NCBI GenBank assembly: GCA_934234275.1
Contig: CAKQHU010000019.1
Location: 1 to 13,762 of the forward strand
Direction of reading: 5' to 3'
Length of the DNA stretch: 13,762 nucleotides
Source: an uncultured Phascolarctobacterium sp.
GTDB taxonomy: Bacteria; Bacillota; Negativicutes; Acidaminococcales; Acidaminococcaceae
The position numbers and the translations under genes are program-made. The notes beneath the pieces were generated by a model, which saw only the letters and a program-made list of their open reading frames with translations, was not told the origin of the DNA and ran no database searches. Of the stretch, positions 5,248 to 13,058 are shown piece after piece. Every line of letters starts with the position of its first letter. Positions within the stretch are counted from its first letter, which is position 1.

Positions 5248-6729
5248 ATGGCAAGATTTGAATTCGATGATAGGAATCCTAAATCAATAGAAGAATATGC
5301 TAAACAATTGTTAGGTAAAAGTTTTTATGATGTTATAGGTTGGAAAATAGAGAGGGATCAGCATCAGGTCGCTGAAGAACAGATAAATAGTTATGCTAAT
5401 AAACATCGTAAAGGCGGGTTAGGTAATTTATTAGAAAATGTCTATTTTAATTATGAATCTAACAGTGATCCTCATGCGGATTTTGTCAAAGCTGGCGTAG
5501 AGCTGAAAGTAACTCCTTATGAAAAGAATAAGAAAGGAGAGCTTCGTGCAGGTGAAAGATTAGTCTTGACTATGATTAGCTATAATTCGCCGGTAGAAGA
5601 AGAATTTTTCCAATCACATTTGTGGGAAAAATGCAGATTGCTTTTGTTGGTGTATTACCTAAGAGATAAGACTTTAGAAAGTAATTTGATGTATTCTATT
5701 GATTATGTTACGTTGTTTACTCCGCCTGCGAAAGATTTGGAGATTATTCGTCAGGACTATAGGAAAATCATTGATAAGATTAAGGCTGGCAAGGCTGAAG
5801 AGCTTTCAGAAGGCGATACAATTTATCTTGGTGCATGTACAAAGGGTGCTACTGCAGCAAAAAGTATTGTGCCCCAGTTTTATCCACCATATACGTTGGC
5901 TAAAAAGAGGGCGTTTTGCTATAAAAATTCATATATGACATATGTGTTGAACCAATATATAGTTAATGGTGTCAATACATATGAGGAAATCATAACGGAT
6001 CCTGCAGAGCTGGAAAAGAAGAGCTTTGAAGAAATAATCACAAATAAAATCAATCAGTATATCGGTACTTCTGATGAGATGTTATGTTCTATCTTCAATA
6101 GAGAATATAATAACAATAAAGCTCAGTGGATTGAGTTGGCTTATAGAATGCTTGGTATAAAATCAAACAGAGCAGAAGAATTTGCAAAAGCAAATATAGT
6201 TCCTAAAGCTATTCGGTTAGATGAAAAAGGGACTTTGAGAGAAAACAGTCCGTTGCCACAATTTAGTTTTAGGGACTTAGTTAATGAGGAATGGGAAGAT
6301 TCTACTCTTTATGAGTATTTGAGTGAAACCAAATTTCTTTTTGTTATCTATCAAAAACAAAACAGCAATTATATTTTAAAGGGTTGTTTGTTGTGGAATA
6401 TGCCTGTGAAGGACTTGGAAAAAGTTAAGAGCGAATGGGAAGCGATTAGAGATGTTGCGAGGGCAGGCATTAAGTTCCAGATAACTTCTAGTGCCAATGG
6501 ACCGATAGTCAAGAACAATCTGCCAAAGAAATCAGATGCTGAAATTATACATATACGTCCGCATACAGCAAAAAGATACTATCAGTTTGCTGATGGAAGT
6601 ATTATAGGTAATGGTACATTGAGTGATAGTGATTTGTTGCCCAATGGTGAACGTATGCCTAAACAGAGCTTTTGGCTTAACAATACATATATTGTAAATT
6701 TGATTAATCAACGAATGAGGGAAAGTTAA
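5248..6729 (+). CDS. Type II restriction endonuclease, Sau3AI/MutH family (GATC)
   Basis: Reads as Sau3AI: a MutH-like catalytic domain with Asp78, Glu85 and Lys87 in the D...ExK arrangement (ADF...GVELKVTPY), then conserved ERLVL, PCTKG-like GACTKGA, NEEWED and a C-terminal second domain ending HIRPHT...MPKQSFW. Sau3AI cuts before GATC and uses its C-terminal MutH-like domain as an effector; family transfer suggests the same site. I prefer the ATG at 5248 (493 aa), which has GAGGTG (5236-5241) at good spacing and gives close to the 489 aa I recall for Sau3AI. The ATG at 5212 (505 aa) overlaps the leader-peptide stop and stays possible. The gene is AT-rich compared with the host genes, a sign of transfer. 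The cognate methyltransferase follows. Confidence 0.9.
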   Translation: MARFEFDDRNPKSIEEYAKQLLGKSFYDVIGWKIERDQHQVAEEQINSYANKHRKGGLGNLLENVYFNYESNSDPHADFVKAGVELKVTPYEKNKKGELRAGERLVLTMISYNSPVEEEFFQSHLWEKCRLLLLVYYLRDKTLESNLMYSIDYVTLFTPPAKDLEIIRQDYRKIIDKIKAGKAEELSEGDTIYLGACTKGATAAKSIVPQFYPPYTLAKKRAFCYKNSYMTYVLNQYIVNGVNTYEEIITDPAELEKKSFEEIITNKINQYIGTSDEMLCSIFNREYNNNKAQWIELAYRMLGIKSNRAEEFAKANIVPKAIRLDEKGTLRENSPLPQFSFRDLVNEEWEDSTLYEYLSETKFLFVIYQKQNSNYILKGCLLWNMPVKDLEKVKSEWEAIRDVARAGIKFQITSSANGPIVKNNLPKKSDAEIIHIRPHTAKRYYQFADGSIIGNGTLSDSDLLPNGERMPKQSFWLNNTYIVNLINQRMRES

Positions 6730-6732
6730 AAC

Positions 6733-6761
6733 TTGATCGAATTGCTAGGATATGGTATAAT
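6733..6761 (+). promoter_or_regulatory. Methyltransferase promoter with GATC in its -35 box
   Basis: TTGATC (6733-6738) and TATAAT (6756-6761) are 17 bp apart, with an extended -10 TGG. This is the best sigma-70 match in the islet, so the methyltransferase can be made independently of the leader-controlled endonuclease. The -35 hexamer contains GATC (6735-6738), the expected target of the enzymes encoded here. An inverted repeat TATATG-N5-CATATA (6761-6777) covers the expected start of transcription. Confidence 0.75.
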
Positions 6762-6790
6762 ATATGTATATCATATAAGAAAGGCGTGGA

Positions 6791-7996
6791 ATGATGGAGA
6801 AAACAGTTTGCGAGCTCTTCGCGGGAGTAGGAGGGTTCCGACTTGGATTGGAGCGTGCATCCAGCGATTTTCATACAGTGTGGTTTTCCCAATGGGAACC
6901 TGGAAAGACAAAACAATGGGCTCACGACTGTTATGTCCAACATTGGGGCGATATTGACGGATTTACTGGTGTAGATATTTCTATTGTAGATAAGCATAAT
7001 ATACCTGACCATAATTTGCTTGTAGGTGGTTTTCCTTGTCAGGATTATTCTGTTGCCAGACCGTTACCAGGCTCTGCTGGTTTAGAAGGCAAAAAAGGAG
7101 TGCTTTGGTGGCAGATACGTGATACATTAGAAGCTAAACATGCACCTTTTGTATTGTTGGAGAATGTCGACAGATTGTTAAAATCGCCTGCATCTCAGCG
7201 AGGACGTGATTTTGGTGTAATCCTTGCTTGTTTGGCTGCTTTGGGTTATGCCGTAGAATGGCGTGTAGTTAATGCAGCTGAATATGGCGCTGCACAAAGG
7301 CGTCGCAGGACTTTTATTTTTGCGTATTCTACAGATACCCGTTATGCGGAAAGAATGAACAGACAAAATCCTGAGCATATAATAAGTTCTATAGGATTTT
7401 TTACAAGAAGTTTTCCAATAGAGCAGAATTTTGTTGTGAATGAGGAAATGCTTAATTTCCAAGATATCCCTACAGTATCAGAAAGTTTTAGCTTTGAGTT
7501 TAAAAATGCAGGTTATATGCTAAACGGACAGATTTACACTGCTAATGTTAAACCTATAGAGGAAGAAGCGACTTTGTTGCGTGATATCCTTGCAAAGAAT
7601 GTAGCTGAAGATTATTATCTAGGTGATAAGCTGGAAAAATGGGAATATCTTAAGGGAGCTAAAAAGATAGAACGTACTTCCAAAACAGGTCATAGATATA
7701 TATTTAGTGAAGGTGCGATTGCTTTTCCTGATTCTATTGATGCACCAGCACGTACAATGCTGACATCAGAGTCTAGCTTGAATCGTAGCACTCATGTAAT
7801 AATGGATCCAGAAACCAATAGGTTGAGATTACTGACACAGGTTGAAGCAGAGCGTATTCAAGGCTTTGACGATAACTGGACTGATACTGGAATGCCGCAG
7901 AAGTTCAGATATTTTTGTATGGGAAATGCTTTAGTTGTGCCTATGGTTACACGTATGGGAAGAACATTAAGTACCATAATGGAAGGCGAACCGTAA
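6791..7996 (+). CDS. DNA (cytosine-5) methyltransferase, M.Sau3AI-like (GATC)
   Basis: A 401-residue C5-cytosine methyltransferase. Motif I FAGVGGF (10-16) binds SAM; motif IV has the catalytic Cys83 in GGFPCQDYSVA; motif VI is Glu124 in LLENVDRLLKSP; motif VIII is QRRRR (169-173); motif X is GNALVVPMVTRMG near the C-terminus. The long run SPASQRGRDFGVIL and the AEYGAAQRRRR block closely resemble what I recall of M.Sau3AI, so GATC methylated at cytosine is expected. AAAGG (6780-6784) favours the ATG at 6791; the next codon but one start, ATG 6794, is also possible. It protects the genome from the upstream endonuclease and has its own promoter 30 bp upstream. Confidence 0.93.
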   Translation: MMEKTVCELFAGVGGFRLGLERASSDFHTVWFSQWEPGKTKQWAHDCYVQHWGDIDGFTGVDISIVDKHNIPDHNLLVGGFPCQDYSVARPLPGSAGLEGKKGVLWWQIRDTLEAKHAPFVLLENVDRLLKSPASQRGRDFGVILACLAALGYAVEWRVVNAAEYGAAQRRRRTFIFAYSTDTRYAERMNRQNPEHIISSIGFFTRSFPIEQNFVVNEEMLNFQDIPTVSESFSFEFKNAGYMLNGQIYTANVKPIEEEATLLRDILAKNVAEDYYLGDKLEKWEYLKGAKKIERTSKTGHRYIFSEGAIAFPDSIDAPARTMLTSESSLNRSTHVIMDPETNRLRLLTQVEAERIQGFDDNWTDTGMPQKFRYFCMGNALVVPMVTRMGRTLSTIMEGEP

Positions 7997-8030
7997 TTTT
8001 ACTATACAACTGTGTTGGTGGTGTTTGTAA

Positions 8031-8444
8031 ATGGATGCAAAAAATGCAATAGTGTCTAAAACTATGAGCAGAATAAAAGGCAAGGATACCAAAATAGAGG
8101 TGTTGTTGCGTAAAGCTCTTTGGCATGAAGGCATTCGATACAGAAAATACTATCGGATATATGACTGTCATCCTGATATAGTGATTACTAAATACAAGAT
8201 AGCGATTTTTTGTGATGGTGTTTTTTGGCATGGAAAAAATTTTCACGAGCACCAGATTAAGCATAATAGTGTGTATTGGGATAACAAAATCAAACGTAAT
8301 ATAGAACGAGATTTGGAGAATACTATTATGCTAAGGGATAATGGATGGATTGTTATTAGATTTTGGGAGGATGAAATACTGCGAGATTTGCAAGGGTGTG
8401 TAGAGAAAGTAAAGGAAACTATACGCTTGTTAAAAGTTCAATGA
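8031..8444 (+). CDS. vsr: Vsr-type very-short-patch mismatch endonuclease
   Basis: A 137-residue Vsr homologue: MSRIKGKDTKIE near the N-terminus, catalytic Asp49 (HPDIVI), then FCDGVFWHG with Asp62 and His67, and the RNIERD...NGWIVIRFWEDE block. Vsr nicks next to T:G mismatches made by deamination of 5-methylcytosine, so it fits a GATC C5-methyltransferase. Compared with E. coli Vsr, His64 is Asp62 and the zinc-site Cys66 is Val64, and no HHHHC-type cluster is present, so the structural zinc site is probably lost; related proteins share this. It begins 34 bp after the methyltransferase stop with GGTGGTG (8016-8022) as ribosome site, so it is probably co-transcribed. Confidence 0.9.
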   Translation: MDAKNAIVSKTMSRIKGKDTKIEVLLRKALWHEGIRYRKYYRIYDCHPDIVITKYKIAIFCDGVFWHGKNFHEHQIKHNSVYWDNKIKRNIERDLENTIMLRDNGWIVIRFWEDEILRDLQGCVEKVKETIRLLKVQ

Positions 8445-8465
8445 TATATCATAGCAATAACATAT

Positions 8466-8520
8466 TGAAATAAATTCAGCTGCCTGCGGAGGGATGAGGT
8501 CCTTTCGCAGGCAGCTTTTT
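8466..8520 (+). terminator. Terminator T3 / right direct repeat of the islet
   Basis: GCTGCCTGCG (8479-8488) pairs with CGCAGGCAGC (8506-8515), followed by TTTTT. It repeats 2793-2846 with one difference by eye, including the AT-rich lead-in. Nine bp on, the motif GGTGCAGAG appears (8529-8537), as it does ahead of P2. Confidence 0.88.
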
Positions 8521-8680
8521 GCGTTATTGGTGCAGAGAATGGAAATAAGAAAATAACTCTTTCTTTACTAACAAAATCAGAACCCTAACCCCTTCCCCCT
8601 TTTGCTCTCACCATTGCCTAATGCAATATTTTAGTCAACAATAGTAACGCAACAAGCATATATATACATAAATACCTAAT
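8521..8680. other. Intergenic stretch without a recognisable gene
   Basis: Apart from GGTGCAGAG at 8529-8537, I see only AT-rich sequence and a pyrimidine-rich tract (about 8581-8611). No open frame with a ribosome site, promoter or repeat stands out. It separates T3 from T4 and looks like leftover junction sequence. Confidence 0.5.
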
Positions 8681-8682
8681 CA

Positions 8683-8724
8683 GCTGCCTGCGGACGCAGC
8701 AACTTCTTCCGCAGGCGGCTTTTT
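8683..8724 (+). terminator. Terminator T4
   Basis: GCTGCCTGCGGA (8683-8694) pairs with TCCGCAGGCGGC (8708-8719), followed by TTTTT. The outer stem resembles T1-T3, but the loop (CGCAGCAACTTCT) is different, so it is a cousin and not a copy. No gene lies between T3 and T4. Confidence 0.85.
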
Positions 8725-8735
8725 GACGTGTGCAC

Positions 8736-8764
8736 TTGTAGAGATGTGTTCGGTGTTATATAAT
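8736..8764 (+). promoter_or_regulatory. Promoter of the sensor kinase operon
   Basis: TTGTAG (8736-8741) and TATAAT (8759-8764) are 17 bp apart. An inverted repeat TGCATA-AAA-TATGCA (8775-8789) lies just past the expected transcription start and could be an operator. Confidence 0.6.
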
Positions 8765-8822
8765 AATATATGTATGCATAAAATATGCACTTGTTTATTG
8801 ACAGTGGCTCGATGGAGGGCTT

Positions 8823-11324
8823 ATGGACTTTAAATTTTTTAGGAACAGAATAAAAGTATCTATATACAGCATAGGGATTTTTGCTTTCTTCCTATTGGTT
8901 TCTTTAGTGAGCCTGTATGTTGTGCGCGATAAAATATTGGATAATTCGCATATTATGGGCGAGCAGATGGCAGCACGCTTTGCTACCAGAGAAACAGGAC
9001 GCATAAAAGCTCAGGAAATGCTGCTGCGCAGTGCCGCGCAGAACCTGGCGCATATGCTGGAGATGAAGCCTGATATGACGGATGCGGAGCTGGAGGAGGC
9101 TCTGACGCATTTTACCGAATACATGGAAAAAAATGCGGATGTAGGCCGTTTTGACATGTGCGCTGTCGTTCACGGACATCTTATCGGCAAACGTCTGGAA
9201 GGACAGCCTGCGGATGTTGCTTCGCTGAAATGGTATCAGACGGCGCTGAACAATAAAGGCGGTGTGGCTTATACCAATTTGTATACCTACGGCAAAAATA
9301 ATGAACGCCTGCTGACTATGGCAGTACGCTTCGGCGATGGCAATGTACTGGCGCTGAATCTTTATCCGGAGCGCCTGAATGGTTTGCTTGCCGACAACCA
9401 GCTGCCTAGAAACAGCTATTATTATCTTTGCGATCCGTCGGGTAATATTATGTTTACCATCAATGACCGCAATTTATCGATAGAAGAACAGCAGCCTTAT
9501 GTAGACAAAATTTTTAAGGAAATCCGCAATTCAGGCAGTGATGTATCTTATATCACCGATTACGATGGCAATAAGCGCGGCGTTTACTACAAGGTTTCGG
9601 AAAAAGGCTGGATATCTATCGTAACTATTCCTTATGACTTCCTGCTGGGTGATTATGAGGAGTTGATGCATTGGTTCAGCCTGACGCTGGCAGTTTTCCT
9701 GCTGCTGGCTGCCGGTTTGGCGCTGCGTGAGCACATGCTGAACAGAGAGCTGCAGAGCATCAATGAGGTTATCCGCGTTATGAGCAAGTCCTTTCTGGCG
9801 GTGTTCAGAGTGAATTATGTTACCGGACGCTATTATATGCTGAAAAGCACCAGTCCGGGACCGCAGGAGCCTGAGGGAGATTATGATGAGCTGCTGCAGG
9901 AGATGATAAAGAATGTAGAGCCGGAGGCCACTGATGAGTTTGCGGCCAGCTTTGCCCGCGAGCATATCAAGGAATTGGTGGAGCGTCGTATCAATGATTT
10001 CGGCGGTGAGTTCCGCTATCGCTTCGGCAAGGAATACAGATGGCTTAATGTACGCCTGATGCGTGATGATTTGCTGAATAAGGACGAAGCGGTTTTCTTC
10101 TTCCGTGAGGTGGAGGCTGAAAAGCAGAAGGAGCTGGAGCATCTGCAGCTGACGGAGCAGGCGCTGCAGGTAGCACGCGAAAATGCCAAGTCCAGAAACA
10201 TGTTCTTCTCCGCACTGTCGCACGATATGCGTGCGCCGCTCAACGGCATTATCGGCATGGCGGAGCTGGCAGACCTGCATAAGGATGACTGCGGACAGGT
10301 GAAGGAATATATCCGCAAAATCCGCACCGCAGGCCAGCAGCTGCTGACCTTGATTAATGATATCCTGGAAATGGCACGTTTGGACAACGGCAAGGTGGAG
10401 CATGTGCAGGAAACCTTTATGATTGCCAAGGTGGCGCAGGATACAAGCGATATTTTTGCGGCGCAGGCCGAGCTGGAGCAAAAGTTTTTTGATTCTCAGC
10501 TGATGCTTAACGCTGACGAAATGGTGAGCGGCGATTTGCAGGGCTTGCAGCAGATTTTGAATAATATTTTGTCGAATGCGCTTAAATATACCAAGGCACA
10601 TGGCAAAATCAGCTTCCTGGCGCGTCGCGAGCCAAGCAACGAGCGCAACCGCGTGCATTTTACCTTTGTCATCAAGGATACCGGCTGCGGTATGTCGGCC
10701 AAATTCCTGGAGAAGATTTATAAGCCGTTTGAACGCGACAGCCGTTTCGGTGTGCCGCGTGTTACCGGCACCGGTTTGGGCATGACTATTGTCAAAAGCC
10801 TGGTAGAGCGTATGGATGGCAGCATTCATATCAGCAGCCGTGTTGATGAAGGCACCTGCGTAATTATTTCCCTGCCGTTCAACATTGTGAAAAAGGTGGA
10901 AAGCAAGCCTCAGGATAGCATGCCGAAGCTGAAGGATTTTGCGGGCTGCAGAATTTTGGTAGCGGAGGACAACAATATCAATATGGAGATTATCAGCGAG
11001 CTGCTGACGATGAACGGTCTGGAGGTATTGCCGGCAAGCAACGGCAAGGAGGCCGTGGAGCTGTTTGAGTCTTCGGAGGATGGCAGCATCAGCATGGTGC
11101 TGATGGATATGCAGATGCCGGAAATGGATGGCTGTGAGGCTGCCGAGGCTATCAGAGCATTGCCGCGTGAGGATGCGCTTAAGGTGCCGATTCTGGCGCT
11201 GACAGGCAACAGCGGCAGTGATGATGTGGAACGCGCGATGGCTGCCGGGATGAATGATTTTATGGTGAAACCCGTACAGATGAAGCTGCTGGCACAGATG
11301 ATGAGTGCGTACCTGCAGCATTGA
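8823..11324 (+). CDS. Hybrid sensor histidine kinase with receiver domain
   Basis: An 833-residue membrane sensor kinase. TM1 is at about 13-35, an outside sensor region at about 36-280 that looks Cache/PDC-like (SLKWYQTAL at 134-142 and a GWISIV segment near 262), and TM2 at about 283-301. No clear HAMP follows; there is a PAS-like cytoplasmic stretch (about 320-430). The kinase core has His467 (SHDMRAPLNG), the N-box around Asn581-Asn585, DTGCGM (619-624) and GTGLGM (649-654). The C-terminal receiver has Glu715-Asp716, phospho-acceptor Asp762, Thr794 and Lys816. GGAGG at 8814-8818 sets the start. The signal is unknown. The receiver and the following Hpt gene suggest a multistep phosphorelay; no output regulator is in the window. 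Confidence 0.93.
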   Translation: MDFKFFRNRIKVSIYSIGIFAFFLLVSLVSLYVVRDKILDNSHIMGEQMAARFATRETGRIKAQEMLLRSAAQNLAHMLEMKPDMTDAELEEALTHFTEYMEKNADVGRFDMCAVVHGHLIGKRLEGQPADVASLKWYQTALNNKGGVAYTNLYTYGKNNERLLTMAVRFGDGNVLALNLYPERLNGLLADNQLPRNSYYYLCDPSGNIMFTINDRNLSIEEQQPYVDKIFKEIRNSGSDVSYITDYDGNKRGVYYKVSEKGWISIVTIPYDFLLGDYEELMHWFSLTLAVFLLLAAGLALREHMLNRELQSINEVIRVMSKSFLAVFRVNYVTGRYYMLKSTSPGPQEPEGDYDELLQEMIKNVEPEATDEFAASFAREHIKELVERRINDFGGEFRYRFGKEYRWLNVRLMRDDLLNKDEAVFFFREVEAEKQKELEHLQLTEQALQVARENAKSRNMFFSALSHDMRAPLNGIIGMAELADLHKDDCGQVKEYIRKIRTAGQQLLTLINDILEMARLDNGKVEHVQETFMIAKVAQDTSDIFAAQAELEQKFFDSQLMLNADEMVSGDLQGLQQILNNILSNALKYTKAHGKISFLARREPSNERNRVHFTFVIKDTGCGMSAKFLEKIYKPFERDSRFGVPRVTGTGLGMTIVKSLVERMDGSIHISSRVDEGTCVIISLPFNIVKKVESKPQDSMPKLKDFAGCRILVAEDNNINMEIISELLTMNGLEVLPASNGKEAVELFESSEDGSISMVLMDMQMPEMDGCEAAEAIRALPREDALKVPILALTGNSGSDDVERAMAAGMNDFMVKPVQMKLLAQMMSAYLQH

Positions 11325-11346
11325 GAGCAGAAAGGGGTGCGAAACT

Positions 11347-11712
11347 GTGCATTTACAGGAACTGCCGCAGTATGTGGCGATTGATATTCAGGAGGCGCTG
11401 GAGGAGCGCTTTATGGAAAGTGAAGCGATGTATGTGCGCTTTTTGCGCAAGCTGCTGACAACCGATGATTACAAATTGATGGAGGAGGCTGCGGAGGCAG
11501 GCAACTGGCAGGAGGTGCTGCGCTATGCGCACAATCTGAAGGGTGTGTGTGCGACACTGGGGCTGACCGGCCTGCAGGCGCAGTTCGCCGATATTGTCAG
11601 CCTGTTGCGCAGCGAGTATTATACCGTGCCGCAGCTGCAGGCGAAGCTAGTTGCGGTGAAAACTGACTGGCAGCGCACGCTGCAATATATTGAGCAGATG
11701 GAGAGCGCATGA
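11347..11712 (+). CDS. Hpt-domain phosphotransfer protein
   Basis: A 121-residue helical protein with the Hpt signature: phospho-acceptor His62 in RYAHNLKGVCATLGL. I choose the GTG at 11347 because AAAGGGG (11331-11337) is well placed; an upstream ATG at 11305 would overlap the kinase. In the family, Hpt proteins pass a phosphate from a hybrid kinase's receiver to a response regulator. It starts 22 bp after the kinase stop, so the kinase is the natural partner. Its stop overlaps the crcB start (ATGA at 11709-11712). Confidence 0.88.
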   Translation: MHLQELPQYVAIDIQEALEERFMESEAMYVRFLRKLLTTDDYKLMEEAAEAGNWQEVLRYAHNLKGVCATLGLTGLQAQFADIVSLLRSEYYTVPQLQAKLVAVKTDWQRTLQYIEQMESA

Positions 11713-12083
11713 TGGAAATAATCAGTGTAGCAGTCGGCGGTGCCTTGGGCGCAGTGTGCCGTTACCTGCTGGGGAATTTTATCAGCAGGGCGAGCGGCAG
11801 CGCCCTTCCCTGGGGAACCTTCGTTATAAATATTATTGGCTGCTTTTGCATGGGCCTTTTGATGACGCTGATTGTGGAGCGCGGTCTGCTGCCTGCGGCT
11901 TGGCGATTGTTTTTGTGCGTAGGCTTACTTGGTGGCTTCACCACCTTTTCCTCGTTCGGCTATGAAAGCCTGATGCTGCTGACGGAAGGCAATATCGCCG
12001 CCGCGGCAGCGTATAGCGGCGGTAGCCTGCTTTTGGGACTGCTGGCTGCGGGAGCAGGCGTGCTGGCAGGAAAAGGGGTATGA
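11709..12083 (+). CDS. crcB: CrcB/Fluc fluoride channel
   Basis: A 124-residue protein with four hydrophobic segments and the Fluc signatures GTFVINIIGCF (pore Asn region) and GGFTTFSSFGYE (the TTFSSF track). Fluc proteins export fluoride through the inner membrane as antiparallel dimers; one gene here implies a homodimer. It starts inside the Hpt stop codon (ATGA), which points to translational coupling; an ATG three bases on is also possible. I see no fluoride riboswitch in front of it, so it seems to follow expression of the phosphorelay operon. Confidence 0.93.
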   Translation: MMEIISVAVGGALGAVCRYLLGNFISRASGSALPWGTFVINIIGCFCMGLLMTLIVERGLLPAAWRLFLCVGLLGGFTTFSSFGYESLMLLTEGNIAAAAAYSGGSLLLGLLAAGAGVLAGKGV

Positions 12084-12120
12084 GGAGCGCTGGCTCTTAA
12101 CGCCTAATTATTAAAAGTGA

Positions 12121-12180
12121 AAAAAGACGTATTGCCGAAGGCCTCGTTACATTTGAAGCCTTAAGCAATACGTCTTTTTA
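12121..12180. terminator. Bidirectional terminator between crcB and the EamA gene
   Basis: GACGTATTGC (12127-12136) pairs with GCAATACGTC (12166-12175). AAGGC (12139-12143) pairs with GCCTT (12159-12163) inside it. An A-run (12121-12126) and a T-run (12176-12180) flank it, so it can end transcription from both converging operons. Confidence 0.9.
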
Positions 12181-12188
12181 TATTATTT

Positions 12189-13058
12189 TTATACTTTCCT
12201 GATATTCAACACGGCAATCGCCGCAAATATCAGTCCCATGCCGATGATTTTCACCGGCGTCAGTGCTTCCGCAAAGAAGATGACACCGACGGCGGCAGCC
12301 ACAAAGGGTTCAATCGTCGCAAGGATTGAGGCCTGTCCTGCCTCAATCTGTTCCAGTCCTTTGGTGTAGAGCAGATAAGGAAGCACGGCGCAGAGCAGGC
12401 CCAGACCTAAAGCGCTGCCGATTGCCTGCAGGTCGATGGCTGCAAGGCGCTGATAATCAAAATCCGCCAACGGCCATGAAGCTGCGAGCGCCAGATAAAA
12501 GGTGTAGGCGGTGATGGTGAGTGATGAATATTTGCGCACAGCATACTTGCCGAAAATGCTGTACAGCGCATAGCCGAAGCCGCTGCCTAAGCCATAGAGC
12601 AGACCGCTGAGCGTGAGCGTAAGGCTGCTGCCGAAAACACCGGTGACACAGGCACAGCCGCTGAAGGTGAGCAGCAGAGCGAGCGCCTTGGTACGCGTGA
12701 AGGCTTCGCCGAAGCACAGCAGTGACATAAGCATAACGAAGACAGGCGCGGTGTAAAGCAATAGCGCTGCTACCGCCAGACTTGTCTGCTGCATGGCGTT
12801 AAAGTAGCAGTAGTTGAAGAACACCAGGCTGCAGATGCCGGTACCGACGAAAAGCCAGAGATCACGCAGTCTGATGCGCAGGGTAGCACTACCTGACTGC
12901 AGCAGCGGCAGTGTGACGCAGATTGCCGCTGCCAGCGAACGCAGGGCAACAATCTGCATGGAGCTGAAGCCTTGTGCGGCCAGCGTTCTGACGAAGAGCC
13001 CGATTAAACCCCAGCAGACAGCAGCGGAGATGATGTAAAGATAGGCCTTTGTTTTCAT
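12189..13058 (-). CDS. EamA/DMT-superfamily transporter
   Basis: A 289-residue, strongly hydrophobic protein with about ten membrane segments in two EamA repeats; the second ends with the typical QIEAGQASILATIEPFVAAA then FFAE-LTPVKIIGMGLI pattern. Members of this family move metabolites or drugs across the inner membrane; the substrate cannot be told here. The start codon overlaps the stop of the upstream ttcA-like gene (ATGA, 13055-13058), so the two are probably one operon. Confidence 0.88.
   Translation of the reverse strand: MKTKAYLYIISAAVCWGLIGLFVRTLAAQGFSSMQIVALRSLAAAICVTLPLLQSGSATLRIRLRDLWLFVGTGICSLVFFNYCYFNAMQQTSLAVAALLLYTAPVFVMLMSLLCFGEAFTRTKALALLLTFSGCACVTGVFGSSLTLTLSGLLYGLGSGFGYALYSIFGKYAVRKYSSLTITAYTFYLALAASWPLADFDYQRLAAIDLQAIGSALGLGLLCAVLPYLLYTKGLEQIEAGQASILATIEPFVAAAVGVIFFAEALTPVKIIGMGLIFAAIAVLNIRKV

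Noticed and set aside
9531..11321. 596-codon open frame on the minus strand opposite the sensor kinase
   Set aside because: It mirrors the kinase codon pattern, has no family signature and is full of His/Leu/Gln runs typical of antisense reading. The kinase on the plus strand has every expected motif.
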